From NCBI GenBank assembly GCA_946623785.1, contig CAMORM010000009.1, positions 1 through 40,144 of the forward strand: a stretch of 40,144 bases of DNA, in the 5' to 3' direction. Of the stretch, positions 16,547 to 25,186 are shown piece by piece; the first letter of the stretch is position 1, and every line of letters begins with the position of its first letter. Position numbers and translations under genes: made by a program. Source of the stretch: an uncultured Verrucomicrobiota bacterium. GTDB taxonomy: Bacteria > Verrucomicrobiota > Kiritimatiellia > RFP12 > UBA1067. Below the pieces are notes generated by a model. The model saw nothing but the letters and a program-made list of their open reading frames with translations. It was not told the origin of the DNA and searched no databases.

Positions 16547-18058
16547 ATGAACATACTCGTTTCAAGAAGGTCCTTCCTTGCCGGCGCCGCGGCGTTTTCG
16601 CTCTCTGGCTGCATGAGCGGGAAAGGCGGGTTCCTTTCGGGGAAGCCCAACATCAGGTTCGGCGTGATAAGCGACATACACATAACCGACTGGAACTCCA
16701 CGGAGATATTCCGCAAGACGCTGCGCTGGTACCGGGACCAGGGGGTTGATGCCGTCATGATCGTCGGCGACATGGCGGACCACGGCATTCTGCCGCAGCT
16801 CGAGAACGTGGCGAAGGCGTGGTACGAGGTGTTCCCCGAAGACCGCGCGCCGGACGGGCGCCGAGTGGAGAAGCTGTTCGTCTACGGCAACCACGATCCA
16901 GAGGGGATCGACTACCGCGACAGGTGGATGGACGCCGCCTTTGCTGTGCACGGCATGACGCGCGAGCAGGCGAAGGAGCTCGACCTCAGGAAGGTCGGAA
17001 TGGGCGAGGCGTGGGAGCAGTGCTTCCACGAGCAGTACTCGCCGATATACCGCAAGAGCGTGAAGGGCTACGACTTCATCGGCGGGCACTGGGACACGTG
17101 GAGCGGCATCCGCGGGCTCGAGGACTGGTTCAAGGCGAACATCCAGAAAGTCGACACCGGCAAGCCGTTCTTCTACTTCCAGCACCCCCACCCGAAGGAC
17201 ACGGTGTACGGACCCTGGGCGTGGGGGCACGACAACGGCCAGTCCACGCGCTCGCTCGCGCCGTATGCGAACGCAGTCGCTTTCTCCGGCCATTCGCACA
17301 CCTCCCTTACCGACGAGCGCTCGGTGTGGCGCGGGGAGTTCACGTCGATCGGTACGGCGTCGCTCAGCTACACTTGCCTAAGCGGCCCGCGCGAGAACGC
17401 GCACGGGGCGAGCTGGATCACCGCCAAGAAGCAGATGCCGGCGGTAAACGAAGGCACTAGGGCGGCAGTGCACGGACAGGGCGGCGTGCCGGTGCGGCAG
17501 GGGCAGCTCGTGGACGTGTTCTCCGACCGGCTCGTGGTACGCCGGCGCGACTTCGACCGCGACGAGGACCTTGACGAGGCGTGGAACCTCGAGATGCCGA
17601 CGAAGGCGAGCCCGTTCTCCGCGCGCGCTGCGCGTTCTGCGGCACCGGCGTTCTTCAGCGGCGCAGGCATGGCGCCCATTGTCACGTTCGAGCGCGGAAA
17701 GGACAGGGACGGCAAGGAGACGGACCAGGTGATTGTGTCGTTTCCGCCTGCCGTGGCCGAGAAATCGGCAAGGCCGTTCGACTACGAACTCACGCTCGAG
17801 GCGCGTGAGTCGGACGTCGAGGCCGTGGTGAGGTCATACCGGTTCTACAGCCCCACCGCGGCGCTGGCGAAGTGCCACGACGAAGAGGCGGAGCCCCATG
17901 GCTGCTTTCGGTATCTCAAGTACTTTCTACCCCGTTCGGAGATGCCGCAGAAGGCGGAGTTCCGCTTCGCGGTGCGTCCGCTCAACTGCTACGGCAAGAA
18001 GGGCGAGCCGATCTTCTCCGACTGGACTCGCGTCCCCAAGCCGCCGAAAAAGGCGTGA
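16547..18058 (+). CDS. Exported calcineurin-like metallophosphoesterase, Tat-type lipoprotein
   Basis: Predicted protein of 503 aa; ATG 16547 has GGAGATAGG upstream. The N-terminus combines a twin-arginine signal (SRRSFLAGA, Arg7-Arg8) with a lipobox (SLSGC, Cys22), so it is probably exported folded by the Tat system and lipid-anchored. The catalytic domain shows the full metallophosphoesterase set: SDIHITD (Asp43, His45), VGDMADH (Asp75), YGNHD (Asn115, His116) and SGHSH near residue 263. Residues about 370-500 form a second, beta-rich domain with unclear role. The substrate is unknown; related secreted enzymes act on nucleotides, phospholipids or sugar phosphates. It is a single-gene unit with its own promoter. 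Confidence 0.87.
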   Translation: MNILVSRRSFLAGAAAFSLSGCMSGKGGFLSGKPNIRFGVISDIHITDWNSTEIFRKTLRWYRDQGVDAVMIVGDMADHGILPQLENVAKAWYEVFPEDRAPDGRRVEKLFVYGNHDPEGIDYRDRWMDAAFAVHGMTREQAKELDLRKVGMGEAWEQCFHEQYSPIYRKSVKGYDFIGGHWDTWSGIRGLEDWFKANIQKVDTGKPFFYFQHPHPKDTVYGPWAWGHDNGQSTRSLAPYANAVAFSGHSHTSLTDERSVWRGEFTSIGTASLSYTCLSGPRENAHGASWITAKKQMPAVNEGTRAAVHGQGGVPVRQGQLVDVFSDRLVVRRRDFDRDEDLDEAWNLEMPTKASPFSARAARSAAPAFFSGAGMAPIVTFERGKDRDGKETDQVIVSFPPAVAEKSARPFDYELTLEARESDVEAVVRSYRFYSPTAALAKCHDEEAEPHGCFRYLKYFLPRSEMPQKAEFRFAVRPLNCYGKKGEPIFSDWTRVPKPPKKA

Positions 18059-18111
18059 TTATCGCAGCGAACCGCGGTTTTCCCGCGCTAAATGTTGTCT
18101 CCAGTCACCCA

Positions 18112-18141
18112 TTGCGGGACGGGGCCGATAAATGATATAAT
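18112..18141 (+). promoter_or_regulatory. Promoter of rpiB-glyA
   Basis: TTGCGG (18112-18117), 18-nt spacer and TATAAT (18136-18141). The coding start lies 28 nt after the -10 box. Confidence 0.7.
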
Positions 18142-18169
18142 ACTTAGACTAAACTCAAAAGGAGACCAA

Positions 18170-19843
18170 ATGAATATCTTTATCGGTTCGGATCATGGCG
18201 GATACGCGCTCAAGGAGCACATCAAGGGCGCTTTCGCGGATGCGGACTTCACGGACGTTGGCTGCTCCGGGGCGGCCTCGTGCGACTATCCTGATTTTGC
18301 CGACGCCGTTGCCGAGGCTGTTGTGAAGGGCGATGCCGACTTCGGCGTGCTCGTGTGCACGACCGGCGAGGGCATGGCGATGGCCGCAAACAGGTTCGAC
18401 TACGTGCGCGCTGCGATCTGCCGGGACGTTGACGACGCGAAGATGGCGCGCGCGCACAACGACGCCAACATCCTCGTCCTTGGCGCCTCGAAGACGGGCC
18501 CCGAAGCCGCGCTGGAGATACTCAAGGCATTCGCCACCACTGCTGCCGACGACGCAGAGCGCCATGTCCGCCGCCGCGCGAAGGTCGACCGCGCGAAGCG
18601 CCTCGCCGACTTCTCGGCCCTCGCTAAGGACGATCCCGAGGTGTGGGCGGCCATCAAGGCGCAGGTTGTCCAGGAGGACACGGAGATCAACCTGATCGCG
18701 TCGGAGAACACGTCCTCCCGTGCGGTCCGCCTAGCGGCCGGCTCAGTGCTGATGAACAAGTATGCCGAGGGGTATCCGGGGAAGCGCTGGTACTCGGGCT
18801 GCCTGCCGGTCGACGCTGCGGAGGAACTTGCCCGCAAGCGCGCCTGCGAGCTCTTCGGCGCGGACCACGCGAACGTGCAGCCCCACTGCGGAAGCGCGGC
18901 CAACATGGCGGTCTACTTCGCGACGATCAAGCCGGGCGACACGATCCTCTCGCTTTCGCTCGACCAGGGCGGGCACCTCTCGCACGGCTCGCCGGTGAAC
19001 TTCTCGGGCAAGATCTACAACATCGTGCCGTACACCGTTGACCGCGAGACCGAGCGGCTCGACTACGACGTACTCGAGCGCCAGGCGCTCGAGGTCAAGC
19101 CGGCGATCCTCCTCACCGGCGCTTCCGCCTATCCTCGTGCCCTCGACTTCAAGCGCATTCGCGAGATCTGCGACAAGGTCGGCTGCATCATGATGGTCGA
19201 CATGGCGCACATCGCCGGTCTCGTCGCCGGCGGAGCGCACGAAAGCCCGGTTCCGTACGCCGACTTCGTGACGACCACCACGCACAAGACGCTTGGCGGC
19301 CCGCGCGGCGGCATGGTGCTCTGCAAGGAGAAGTGGGCGAAGGCGCTCGACAGCGCGGTGTTCCCCGGAATGCAGGGCGGCCCGCTCGAGAACATCATCG
19401 CCGCGAAGGCCGTGTGCTTCCGCGAGTGGATGCAGCCCGCCAAGAAGGACTACGCGCAGCAGGTCGTCAAGAACTGCAAGGCGATGTGCAAGGCCGTGCA
19501 GGACCGCGGCTTCAGGATCGTTTCCGGCGGAACGGACAACCACCTCTTCCTCGTCGACGTCAAGCAGAAGGGCATGACGGGCAAGGACGCCGCGGCAGCT
19601 CTCGACAACGCCGGCATCGTGGTCAACAAGAACACGATCCCGTACGACACCGAAAGCCCGTTCAAGACCTCCGGCATCCGCGTTGGAACCGCGTCCATAA
19701 CGACCCGCGGAATGAAGGAGAACGAGGCCGCCATGATCGGCGGCTGGATTGCCGACATCCTCTCAGACATCGGCAACACCGAGCTCCAGGCCAGGATCAA
19801 GGTCCAGGCCGCGGAGCTTGCGGCCGAGTTCCCCGTTCCGTGA
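18170..19843 (+). CDS. glyA: Fused ribose-5-phosphate isomerase B and serine hydroxymethyltransferase
   Basis: Predicted protein of 557 aa from ATG 18170, with AAAGGAG 7 nt upstream. Residues 1-145 form a complete RpiB domain interconverting ribose- and ribulose-5-phosphate: GSDHGGYALKE (His9), VLVCTTGEGMAMAANR (Cys63), ARAHNDANILVLGA and RHVRRR are all present. Residues about 150-557 form a complete PLP-dependent serine hydroxymethyltransferase: INLIASENTSS, GYPGKRWYSG, and TTTTHKTLGGPRGG with the PLP-binding Lys373. This makes glycine and methylene-tetrahydrofolate from serine. The normal SHMT is about 415 aa, so this is a true two-enzyme fusion with no stop or frame change between them. 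It would couple pentose phosphate supply to one-carbon supply, both needed for purines. The next gene overlaps its stop codon (TGATG). Confidence 0.95.
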   Translation: MNIFIGSDHGGYALKEHIKGAFADADFTDVGCSGAASCDYPDFADAVAEAVVKGDADFGVLVCTTGEGMAMAANRFDYVRAAICRDVDDAKMARAHNDANILVLGASKTGPEAALEILKAFATTAADDAERHVRRRAKVDRAKRLADFSALAKDDPEVWAAIKAQVVQEDTEINLIASENTSSRAVRLAAGSVLMNKYAEGYPGKRWYSGCLPVDAAEELARKRACELFGADHANVQPHCGSAANMAVYFATIKPGDTILSLSLDQGGHLSHGSPVNFSGKIYNIVPYTVDRETERLDYDVLERQALEVKPAILLTGASAYPRALDFKRIREICDKVGCIMMVDMAHIAGLVAGGAHESPVPYADFVTTTTHKTLGGPRGGMVLCKEKWAKALDSAVFPGMQGGPLENIIAAKAVCFREWMQPAKKDYAQQVVKNCKAMCKAVQDRGFRIVSGGTDNHLFLVDVKQKGMTGKDAAAALDNAGIVVNKNTIPYDTESPFKTSGIRVGTASITTRGMKENEAAMIGGWIADILSDIGNTELQARIKVQAAELAAEFPVP

Positions 19844-22137
19844 TGCGCAGCGCAGCCTACATCTTCGCGGCCGCGCTTCTGGCGGCATCCTCCGCGGCGG
19901 CGGCCGCGGAGGGTTCGGCCGCCCTCGCGGCAGACAGGCTCAAGCTCGCCGACAGCATGCTGGCGCGCGGAATGGCGTCAGCCGCTGCTGTGGAGTACGA
20001 GGCTCTCCTGGGAGAAGACGGGGTTTCGAAGGCCGACGTCCTGTACAGGCTCGGCGAAAGCCGCCGCCAGATGGGCGAGGCCGCGAAGGCGCGCGAGGCG
20101 TACGAACGCGTGATCAGGGAGTTCCCGGCGTCGCCGCTCATGCACCGCGCCCGCTTCGGACGCGCGCTTCTCCTTCCGCCCGACCAGGCGGAGGCGGAGC
20201 TCCTCAAGCTCGACGCCGGCGGAATACCGGACGACATAAAGGCCGCGGCGCTGTACCAGCTCGGGACGATCTCCGAGAAGAAGCCCGGCGGCGCGAAGGA
20301 GGCCGCGGCGCGCTATGCGAAGCTTGTGGCCGCCTATCCAAAGCACTCCCATGCGGACTACGCCCGCATACGCACGGCCGCGCTGCTCTCCGCCGAGCCC
20401 GACCTCGCCTCGCACCGCAAGGCGCTGGGGATATACCTCGACCTCGCCGCGTCGAAGGACCAGTCCATCGCCGAGGAGGCGCTCTACTTTGCGGCGCGCC
20501 AGAGCTTTTCGGACGCACGCTACGAGGAGGCGCTGACGCTCTTCCGCCGTCTCAAGGAGAGGTTCCCTAAGGGGCGCCGCGCCGCGGAGACGCGCGTGTC
20601 GCAGGCATGGGCGCTGTACTGCGCCGGACGCCACAACGACGCGCTGCTTACGCTTCGGTCCGACGTCCCCGCAAAGAGGGGGGAGGACGAGCTCTACCTC
20701 GAGGCCGCATCGCTCAGGATGCTCGCGCGCCACGACGAGGCCCTGCGTGCGTACGACGAGGCGCTCAAGGCCTACCCCAGTGGACGCTACGCGGCCGACG
20801 AGTGGCTAGAGAGGCTCCAGGTGCTTTCGTCGATGCGCGACCACGCAGGCGTGCTCAAGACGCTTGCCGACCGCCCAGACCCGCCTCCGTCGGTCGCCGA
20901 GCGCGCCTGGTGGATAGCAGGCGAGTCCGCGCAGGCGGTGACGAACATCCCGCTCGCCGTGCAGTACATGAGGCTCTGCTCCAGCAAGAAGGACGGCGTG
21001 AACGCGAAGGAGGCGACCTACACCCTCGCGTGGCTCCTTTCGAAGAGCGGCTCGCACAAGGACGCCGCCGCGGTGTTCAGGTCCGTTGCCGACGGCTGGC
21101 CGGCGGACAGGCTTGCCGCGCAGTCGCTGTACGCCGCAGGCGATTCCGAGTCGAAGGCCGGCGACATCGCCGCGGCCAGGCGCGACTGGACTCGCCTCCT
21201 GTCCTCGCATCCGGAGTCGCCTTTCGCCGCAGACGCGCTCTACCGCCGCGCGACGGAGGAGATACGCGGCAAGGAGTACCGCCAGGCGCGCACCACGCTC
21301 GCCGAGTTCCTCAGGCGGTTTCCGTCGGACCGGCGCAGGGCCGAGGCTTGCTACTTCGCCGCGTTCGCGGCCGAGCGCGTGAACGACGACTCCGAGGCCG
21401 AGAAGCTCTACCGCGCCTCGCTCGCGGCCGACCCGCCGCCGGAGTTCCGCCGCGAGAGCACGCTTGCGCTCGGCACGCTCCTCAAGAGGACTGGACGCGA
21501 CGCCGAGGCGGCGGAGACGTTTTCGGCGCTCATAAAGGACGGCGCCGTGGATCGCATTGCCGCCGACAAGCTCGCCTGGGTTGGGGACTCGATGATAGCG
21601 GCCGGCAGGCCGGACGACGCGATAATGGCGGCCGAGGCGCTGCGCCGCCGCGATTCGGACCCCGGATGGAACCAGGTCGCCGAGGCGGAGATCGGATACG
21701 CGCGCCTTGCGAAGGGCGAGCGCGATGCCGCGCTCGAGGCGTTCCGCCGCGCGCTCCGCTTCAAGAGCCGCACCGTATACGGCGCGCAGGCGGCGCTTGA
21801 GGCCGGCAAGCTCGAAAGCGAGGCCGGGCACTACGACGAGGCGAAGAACCTCCTAAGGGACGCGGTCGAGCGTTCGCAGAGCGACGAGCTGCTGGCAATC
21901 CGCGCGCGCGCCTACACCGCGCTTGCCGCGAACGAGGATTCGCGCGGCGACAAGAAGGCCGCGCTGGAGTACTACATGATCGTGGGCTCGCTGTTCGACG
22001 ACCCCACGCTTGTGCCCCCGGCCCTCTGGAGGGCGTCAAGGCTCCTCGACGAGCAGGGCAGGGGCAGGGAGGCCGCCGATCTGGCGGCCGAGCTGAAGAA
22101 GCGCTATCCAGACTCCGCAGAGGCGAAGTCGCTGTAG
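19843..22137 (+). CDS. Large exported TPR-repeat protein
   Basis: Predicted protein of 764 aa. ATG 19843 overlaps the glyA stop, so translation is probably coupled. Residues 1-22 are an Ala-rich signal peptide. The rest is an almost unbroken series of TPR-like helical hairpins: AREAYERVIREFPASPLMHRA, EALTLFRRLKERFPKGRRA, ALRAYDEALKAYPSGRYA, ARTTLAEFLRRFPSDRRRAEA. They fit tol-pal YbgF/BamD-type periplasmic TPRs, which act as protein-interaction scaffolds. Partners are unknown; the vWA protein begins 20 nt downstream and is the first candidate. Confidence 0.82.
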   Translation: MRSAAYIFAAALLAASSAAAAAEGSAALAADRLKLADSMLARGMASAAAVEYEALLGEDGVSKADVLYRLGESRRQMGEAAKAREAYERVIREFPASPLMHRARFGRALLLPPDQAEAELLKLDAGGIPDDIKAAALYQLGTISEKKPGGAKEAAARYAKLVAAYPKHSHADYARIRTAALLSAEPDLASHRKALGIYLDLAASKDQSIAEEALYFAARQSFSDARYEEALTLFRRLKERFPKGRRAAETRVSQAWALYCAGRHNDALLTLRSDVPAKRGEDELYLEAASLRMLARHDEALRAYDEALKAYPSGRYAADEWLERLQVLSSMRDHAGVLKTLADRPDPPPSVAERAWWIAGESAQAVTNIPLAVQYMRLCSSKKDGVNAKEATYTLAWLLSKSGSHKDAAAVFRSVADGWPADRLAAQSLYAAGDSESKAGDIAAARRDWTRLLSSHPESPFAADALYRRATEEIRGKEYRQARTTLAEFLRRFPSDRRRAEACYFAAFAAERVNDDSEAEKLYRASLAADPPPEFRRESTLALGTLLKRTGRDAEAAETFSALIKDGAVDRIAADKLAWVGDSMIAAGRPDDAIMAAEALRRRDSDPGWNQVAEAEIGYARLAKGERDAALEAFRRALRFKSRTVYGAQAALEAGKLESEAGHYDEAKNLLRDAVERSQSDELLAIRARAYTALAANEDSRGDKKAALEYYMIVGSLFDDPTLVPPALWRASRLLDEQGRGREAADLAAELKKRYPDSAEAKSL

Positions 22138-22156
22138 TCCCGGAAAGGAGGATGCC

Positions 22157-24070
22157 ATGTCCACGAGAAGGGGTTCCGGAGAATCGGCAGAGCGCAGCCT
22201 GATGGTCGCGCTCGCCGCAGTGGTTCTCTCGCTAGGCTTCCACATCGGCGGCATCTACGCGCTTTCAAGCGTCGACTTCGCCACGAAGCTGCGCGGCGAG
22301 TGGAAGACCAACCGCTTCCAGGGCCTTCCCCCGATGACCGTACAGAGGTTCGAGGGCGATCCGATGTCGGAATCGCCAGACCGCGGCGGCGAAAGCCTTC
22401 CCGCGCCGAAGGAGGATGCCGACGATGCCGCCAAGGTCGACCGCCTGGAGTCGAGCTCGGACGCTCCCGCGGCCGCGCCGCTTGAGGTGAGCTCCGACTC
22501 GGAGATGCTAAAGCCGCTTGAGGTCAGGCCAACGGCCTCGGACGACGTGTGGATGCCCCGCCAGGAGATTGCCGAAGTCATCGCTCCGGCGGTCGACGAC
22601 GGTGATGCCGCGATTCCGCGCATGGTCGTGCCGAAGGTCGACAGGGTCAAGTTCGCCGAAGACGTTGTTCCTGCCGCGGATCTTCTTGCCGCCGGGACCT
22701 CCTCAGGAAACCTCCAGCCTGTCGCGCTTCCGCCTTCGCCGCTTTCGTCAACCGGCACTGGCGCAGGTGGCTCGGAGGACCGCTTCGGGTTCGCCCCCGC
22801 CGTTCCGCCGCCGATCCCGCCAACGGAGCCCGCGGCTGTGCTCCCGCCGCCGATCGAGGTGGCGACTGTCGGGGCGTCCGCCGAGTCGGCCGCGGAGGCC
22901 GCCGCGAAGTCGCAGGCAGCCGAGGTCCCTGCCGCAACGGAGATTCTCGGGAGCGTGGACGAGATGGTCATCGCCAGCGAGAAGAGCGCGGTGGAGAAGC
23001 TCAAGGACGAGCTTCCATCGAAGGCCCTCGCCCCGGAGGTCAAGACGGGCGTGGTCTGGTGGGACGACGTGCAGGATCCCGGCCGCCGCTATTTCCGCGT
23101 GACCATCGAGCCGGGCGGCAACACGTCGCTGCCGGTCATCAAGAAGGACGTCCTCTTCCTTGTCGACGCCTCGGGCTCGGTGTACAACTCCTTCCGCCCC
23201 ACCTGCGACGGCATATCGAGGATGATGCGCCGGCTTAACGAGGGAGACAGGTTCAACATCGTGTTCTTCCGCAACAGGTTCACCTCGGTGTTCTCCGGCT
23301 GGCGCGAGGCAACCGACACGTCGTTCCAGCTTGCCGACGTTGCGCTCAAGCGCGAGAAGGCGCACGGCACGACCGACGTGTTCGCCTCGCTCACCTCCAT
23401 CCTCAAGATGCCGCGCGACCCGGCGCGTCCGATCATCGCGGTGATGGCGTCTGACGGAAAGCCGGAGGGCGAAGGCGTTGGAGTGACGCGCTCGGCGGAC
23501 ATCATCTCGCGCTTCTCCTCGCTCAACGGCGGAATGTCGTCGGTGTACTTCTACGGCATAAGCTCCTCGGCCAACGCTTATCTCATCGACATGATCGCGG
23601 CGCGCAACCGCGGCGACTCAACGATACAGAGGGGCATGTTCTCGTCGATAGCGGACGGCCTTGTGCGGTTCAACGCCAAGTTCGCCTCCCCCGTGGTGTC
23701 GGACTTGTCGGTGACGTTCGCCTCGTCGTCCAGGGCCGAGACATATCCGCAGCTCGTTCCGAACCTTTGCCTCGGCCAGCGAGTTGAAATATACGGGACG
23801 TGCCCCACGGATGTCCGCGAGGTGCTGTTCTCGGTCAAGGGGCTTGCGGGCGACACGGCGTACGAAAGCGTGTTCAGGCTCGGGTTCGACGCGATGCAGC
23901 GCGGGACAAGCCAGCTCCGCGAGGGCTGGGCGAAGAAGAAGATGCACGAGATGGTTTCGCGCTACACGGTTAACCCGGATCCCGTGCTGATGACGGAAAT
24001 GCGCGCTTTTTCCGTGCGGTACGGGGTTGAAATCCCGTATCTCTCGGCGCTGAAGGAGTCAGGAAGGTAA
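22157..24070 (+). CDS. Membrane-anchored von Willebrand factor A domain protein
   Basis: Predicted protein of 637 aa with a strong AAAGGAGG site 6 nt before the ATG. Residues 16-36 form one membrane helix (LMVALAAVVLSLGFHIGGIYA), giving a TonB-like layout with most of the protein in the periplasm. Residues about 40-290 are a long Pro/Ala/Ser/Glu-rich linker. A vWA domain begins near residue 325: DVLFLVDASGSVYNS contains the metal-binding DxSxS (Asp337, Ser339, Ser341), and PIIAVMASDGKPEGEG supplies a further acidic residue. The C-terminal 100 residues are helical. vWA domains bind protein partners through a metal ion. With the TPR protein and the thioredoxin-like protein it forms a probable envelope module of unknown purpose. 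Confidence 0.83.
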   Translation: MSTRRGSGESAERSLMVALAAVVLSLGFHIGGIYALSSVDFATKLRGEWKTNRFQGLPPMTVQRFEGDPMSESPDRGGESLPAPKEDADDAAKVDRLESSSDAPAAAPLEVSSDSEMLKPLEVRPTASDDVWMPRQEIAEVIAPAVDDGDAAIPRMVVPKVDRVKFAEDVVPAADLLAAGTSSGNLQPVALPPSPLSSTGTGAGGSEDRFGFAPAVPPPIPPTEPAAVLPPPIEVATVGASAESAAEAAAKSQAAEVPAATEILGSVDEMVIASEKSAVEKLKDELPSKALAPEVKTGVVWWDDVQDPGRRYFRVTIEPGGNTSLPVIKKDVLFLVDASGSVYNSFRPTCDGISRMMRRLNEGDRFNIVFFRNRFTSVFSGWREATDTSFQLADVALKREKAHGTTDVFASLTSILKMPRDPARPIIAVMASDGKPEGEGVGVTRSADIISRFSSLNGGMSSVYFYGISSSANAYLIDMIAARNRGDSTIQRGMFSSIADGLVRFNAKFASPVVSDLSVTFASSSRAETYPQLVPNLCLGQRVEIYGTCPTDVREVLFSVKGLAGDTAYESVFRLGFDAMQRGTSQLREGWAKKKMHEMVSRYTVNPDPVLMTEMRAFSVRYGVEIPYLSALKESGR

Positions 24071-24085
24071 CCAAGGAGGGCAAGA

Positions 24086-25114
24086 ATGAAGGCAGGGAAC
24101 TTGGCGGTTGCGCTTGCAGCCGTTTTCGCAGCAGCCGCTGCAGCTGGTGCAGTCGAGTGGCGCAATCTTGACGACGCCCACTGGGTTTCCGGGCCCAAGC
24201 TCACGCCCGAGTCGCTCGAGGGGAAGGTCGTGCTGGTCGACGAATGGGGCGTAGACTGCCCGCCCTGCCGCGCGCTGCTTCCGCGCATCGAGGACATATG
24301 GCAGTCGTTCCGCCCGAAGGGGCTGGTCATCATCGGCTCGCACCGCCAGGGCGACCAGAGGGCGCGCATCCTCCAGCTCAGGGCCGAGAACAAGCTCACA
24401 TACCCGATCTACCTGGACGCGGGCATCGTCGGGGAGCCGCCCAGCCCTGGCAACAGCATTCCGTTCGTGTACGTGATCAACTCGGTTGGCGAGGTCGTGT
24501 ATTCCGGGCGCGACGAGCGCGCGGCGACCGCGGCCATCGTGAACGCAATCACGGAAATGCCGGCCCCCAATTCGCTCATCGGCAGCATGATCCCCGTCAA
24601 GTTCAAGTCGATGGCGAAGGACCTCGTCCTCGGCAAGAACGTGGAGAACAAGATCCCCACGCTCAAGTCCGCCGCAAAGAAGACGAATGCCGAGGGCAAG
24701 GAGGCGGACGCGATCCTCAAGGCGCTCGACAAGTCGAAGGAGCGCATCGCGGAGCGCATCAAGAAGAACCTCGAAAAACGTCCCGGCGCAGCGCTCACGG
24801 ACATCACACTCTACTCGCGCAGCTGGCCTTCGTCCGCGGCCGAGTTTGCCGAAGACAGGAAGAACCTCGAGGCCATCCCCGAAGTGCGCAAGCTCCAGCA
24901 GGTGGCCGCGTCCCTCGCGAAGGTCACGTCGAAGCCGCCGCGCAACTCCGGCGGGGCCAAGGCGTCACTCGCCGCCCTCGCGCCAATCGAGAAGCAGCTC
25001 GATGCTCTTGCCGCAAGCGAGAACGCTGCGGTCAAGGCGGAGGTAGCGTCGATCCAGGCGACAGTCAAGTCCACTAAGGCCGAATACGAGTCCATGATGC
25101 CGAAGAAGAAGTAG
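24086..25114 (+). CDS. Exported thioredoxin-like (TlpA-type) protein with helical C-terminal half
   Basis: Predicted protein of 342 aa, with GGAGG 8 nt before the ATG. Residues 1-22 are a signal peptide. Residues about 30-165 are a thioredoxin fold of the TlpA/ResA kind: KVVLVDEWGVDCPPCRALLP carries the redox pair Cys58/Cys61, and NSIPFVYVI carries the cis-proline. The remaining 170 residues are Lys/Ala/Glu-rich helices, probably a coiled-coil interaction module not normal in TlpA. It likely reduces or shuffles disulfides in the periplasm. It is the last gene of the run started by rpiB-glyA. Confidence 0.87.
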   Translation: MKAGNLAVALAAVFAAAAAAGAVEWRNLDDAHWVSGPKLTPESLEGKVVLVDEWGVDCPPCRALLPRIEDIWQSFRPKGLVIIGSHRQGDQRARILQLRAENKLTYPIYLDAGIVGEPPSPGNSIPFVYVINSVGEVVYSGRDERAATAAIVNAITEMPAPNSLIGSMIPVKFKSMAKDLVLGKNVENKIPTLKSAAKKTNAEGKEADAILKALDKSKERIAERIKKNLEKRPGAALTDITLYSRSWPSSAAEFAEDRKNLEAIPEVRKLQQVAASLAKVTSKPPRNSGGAKASLAALAPIEKQLDALAASENAAVKAEVASIQATVKSTKAEYESMMPKKK

Positions 25115-25131
25115 GTTGCAGAAAAGGCGTA

Positions 25132-25160
25132 TTGGCAACGGGCGGGAAATAGGGTATAAT
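25132..25160 (+). promoter_or_regulatory. Promoter of the csgG-like / tatA / uvrC / comF run
   Basis: TTGGCA (25132-25137), 17-nt spacer and TATAAT (25155-25160), one of the best promoters in the window. The start codon is 26 nt downstream. Confidence 0.75.
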
Positions 25161-25186
25161 GTGAGCAATCCAAACAAAGGAGGAAT

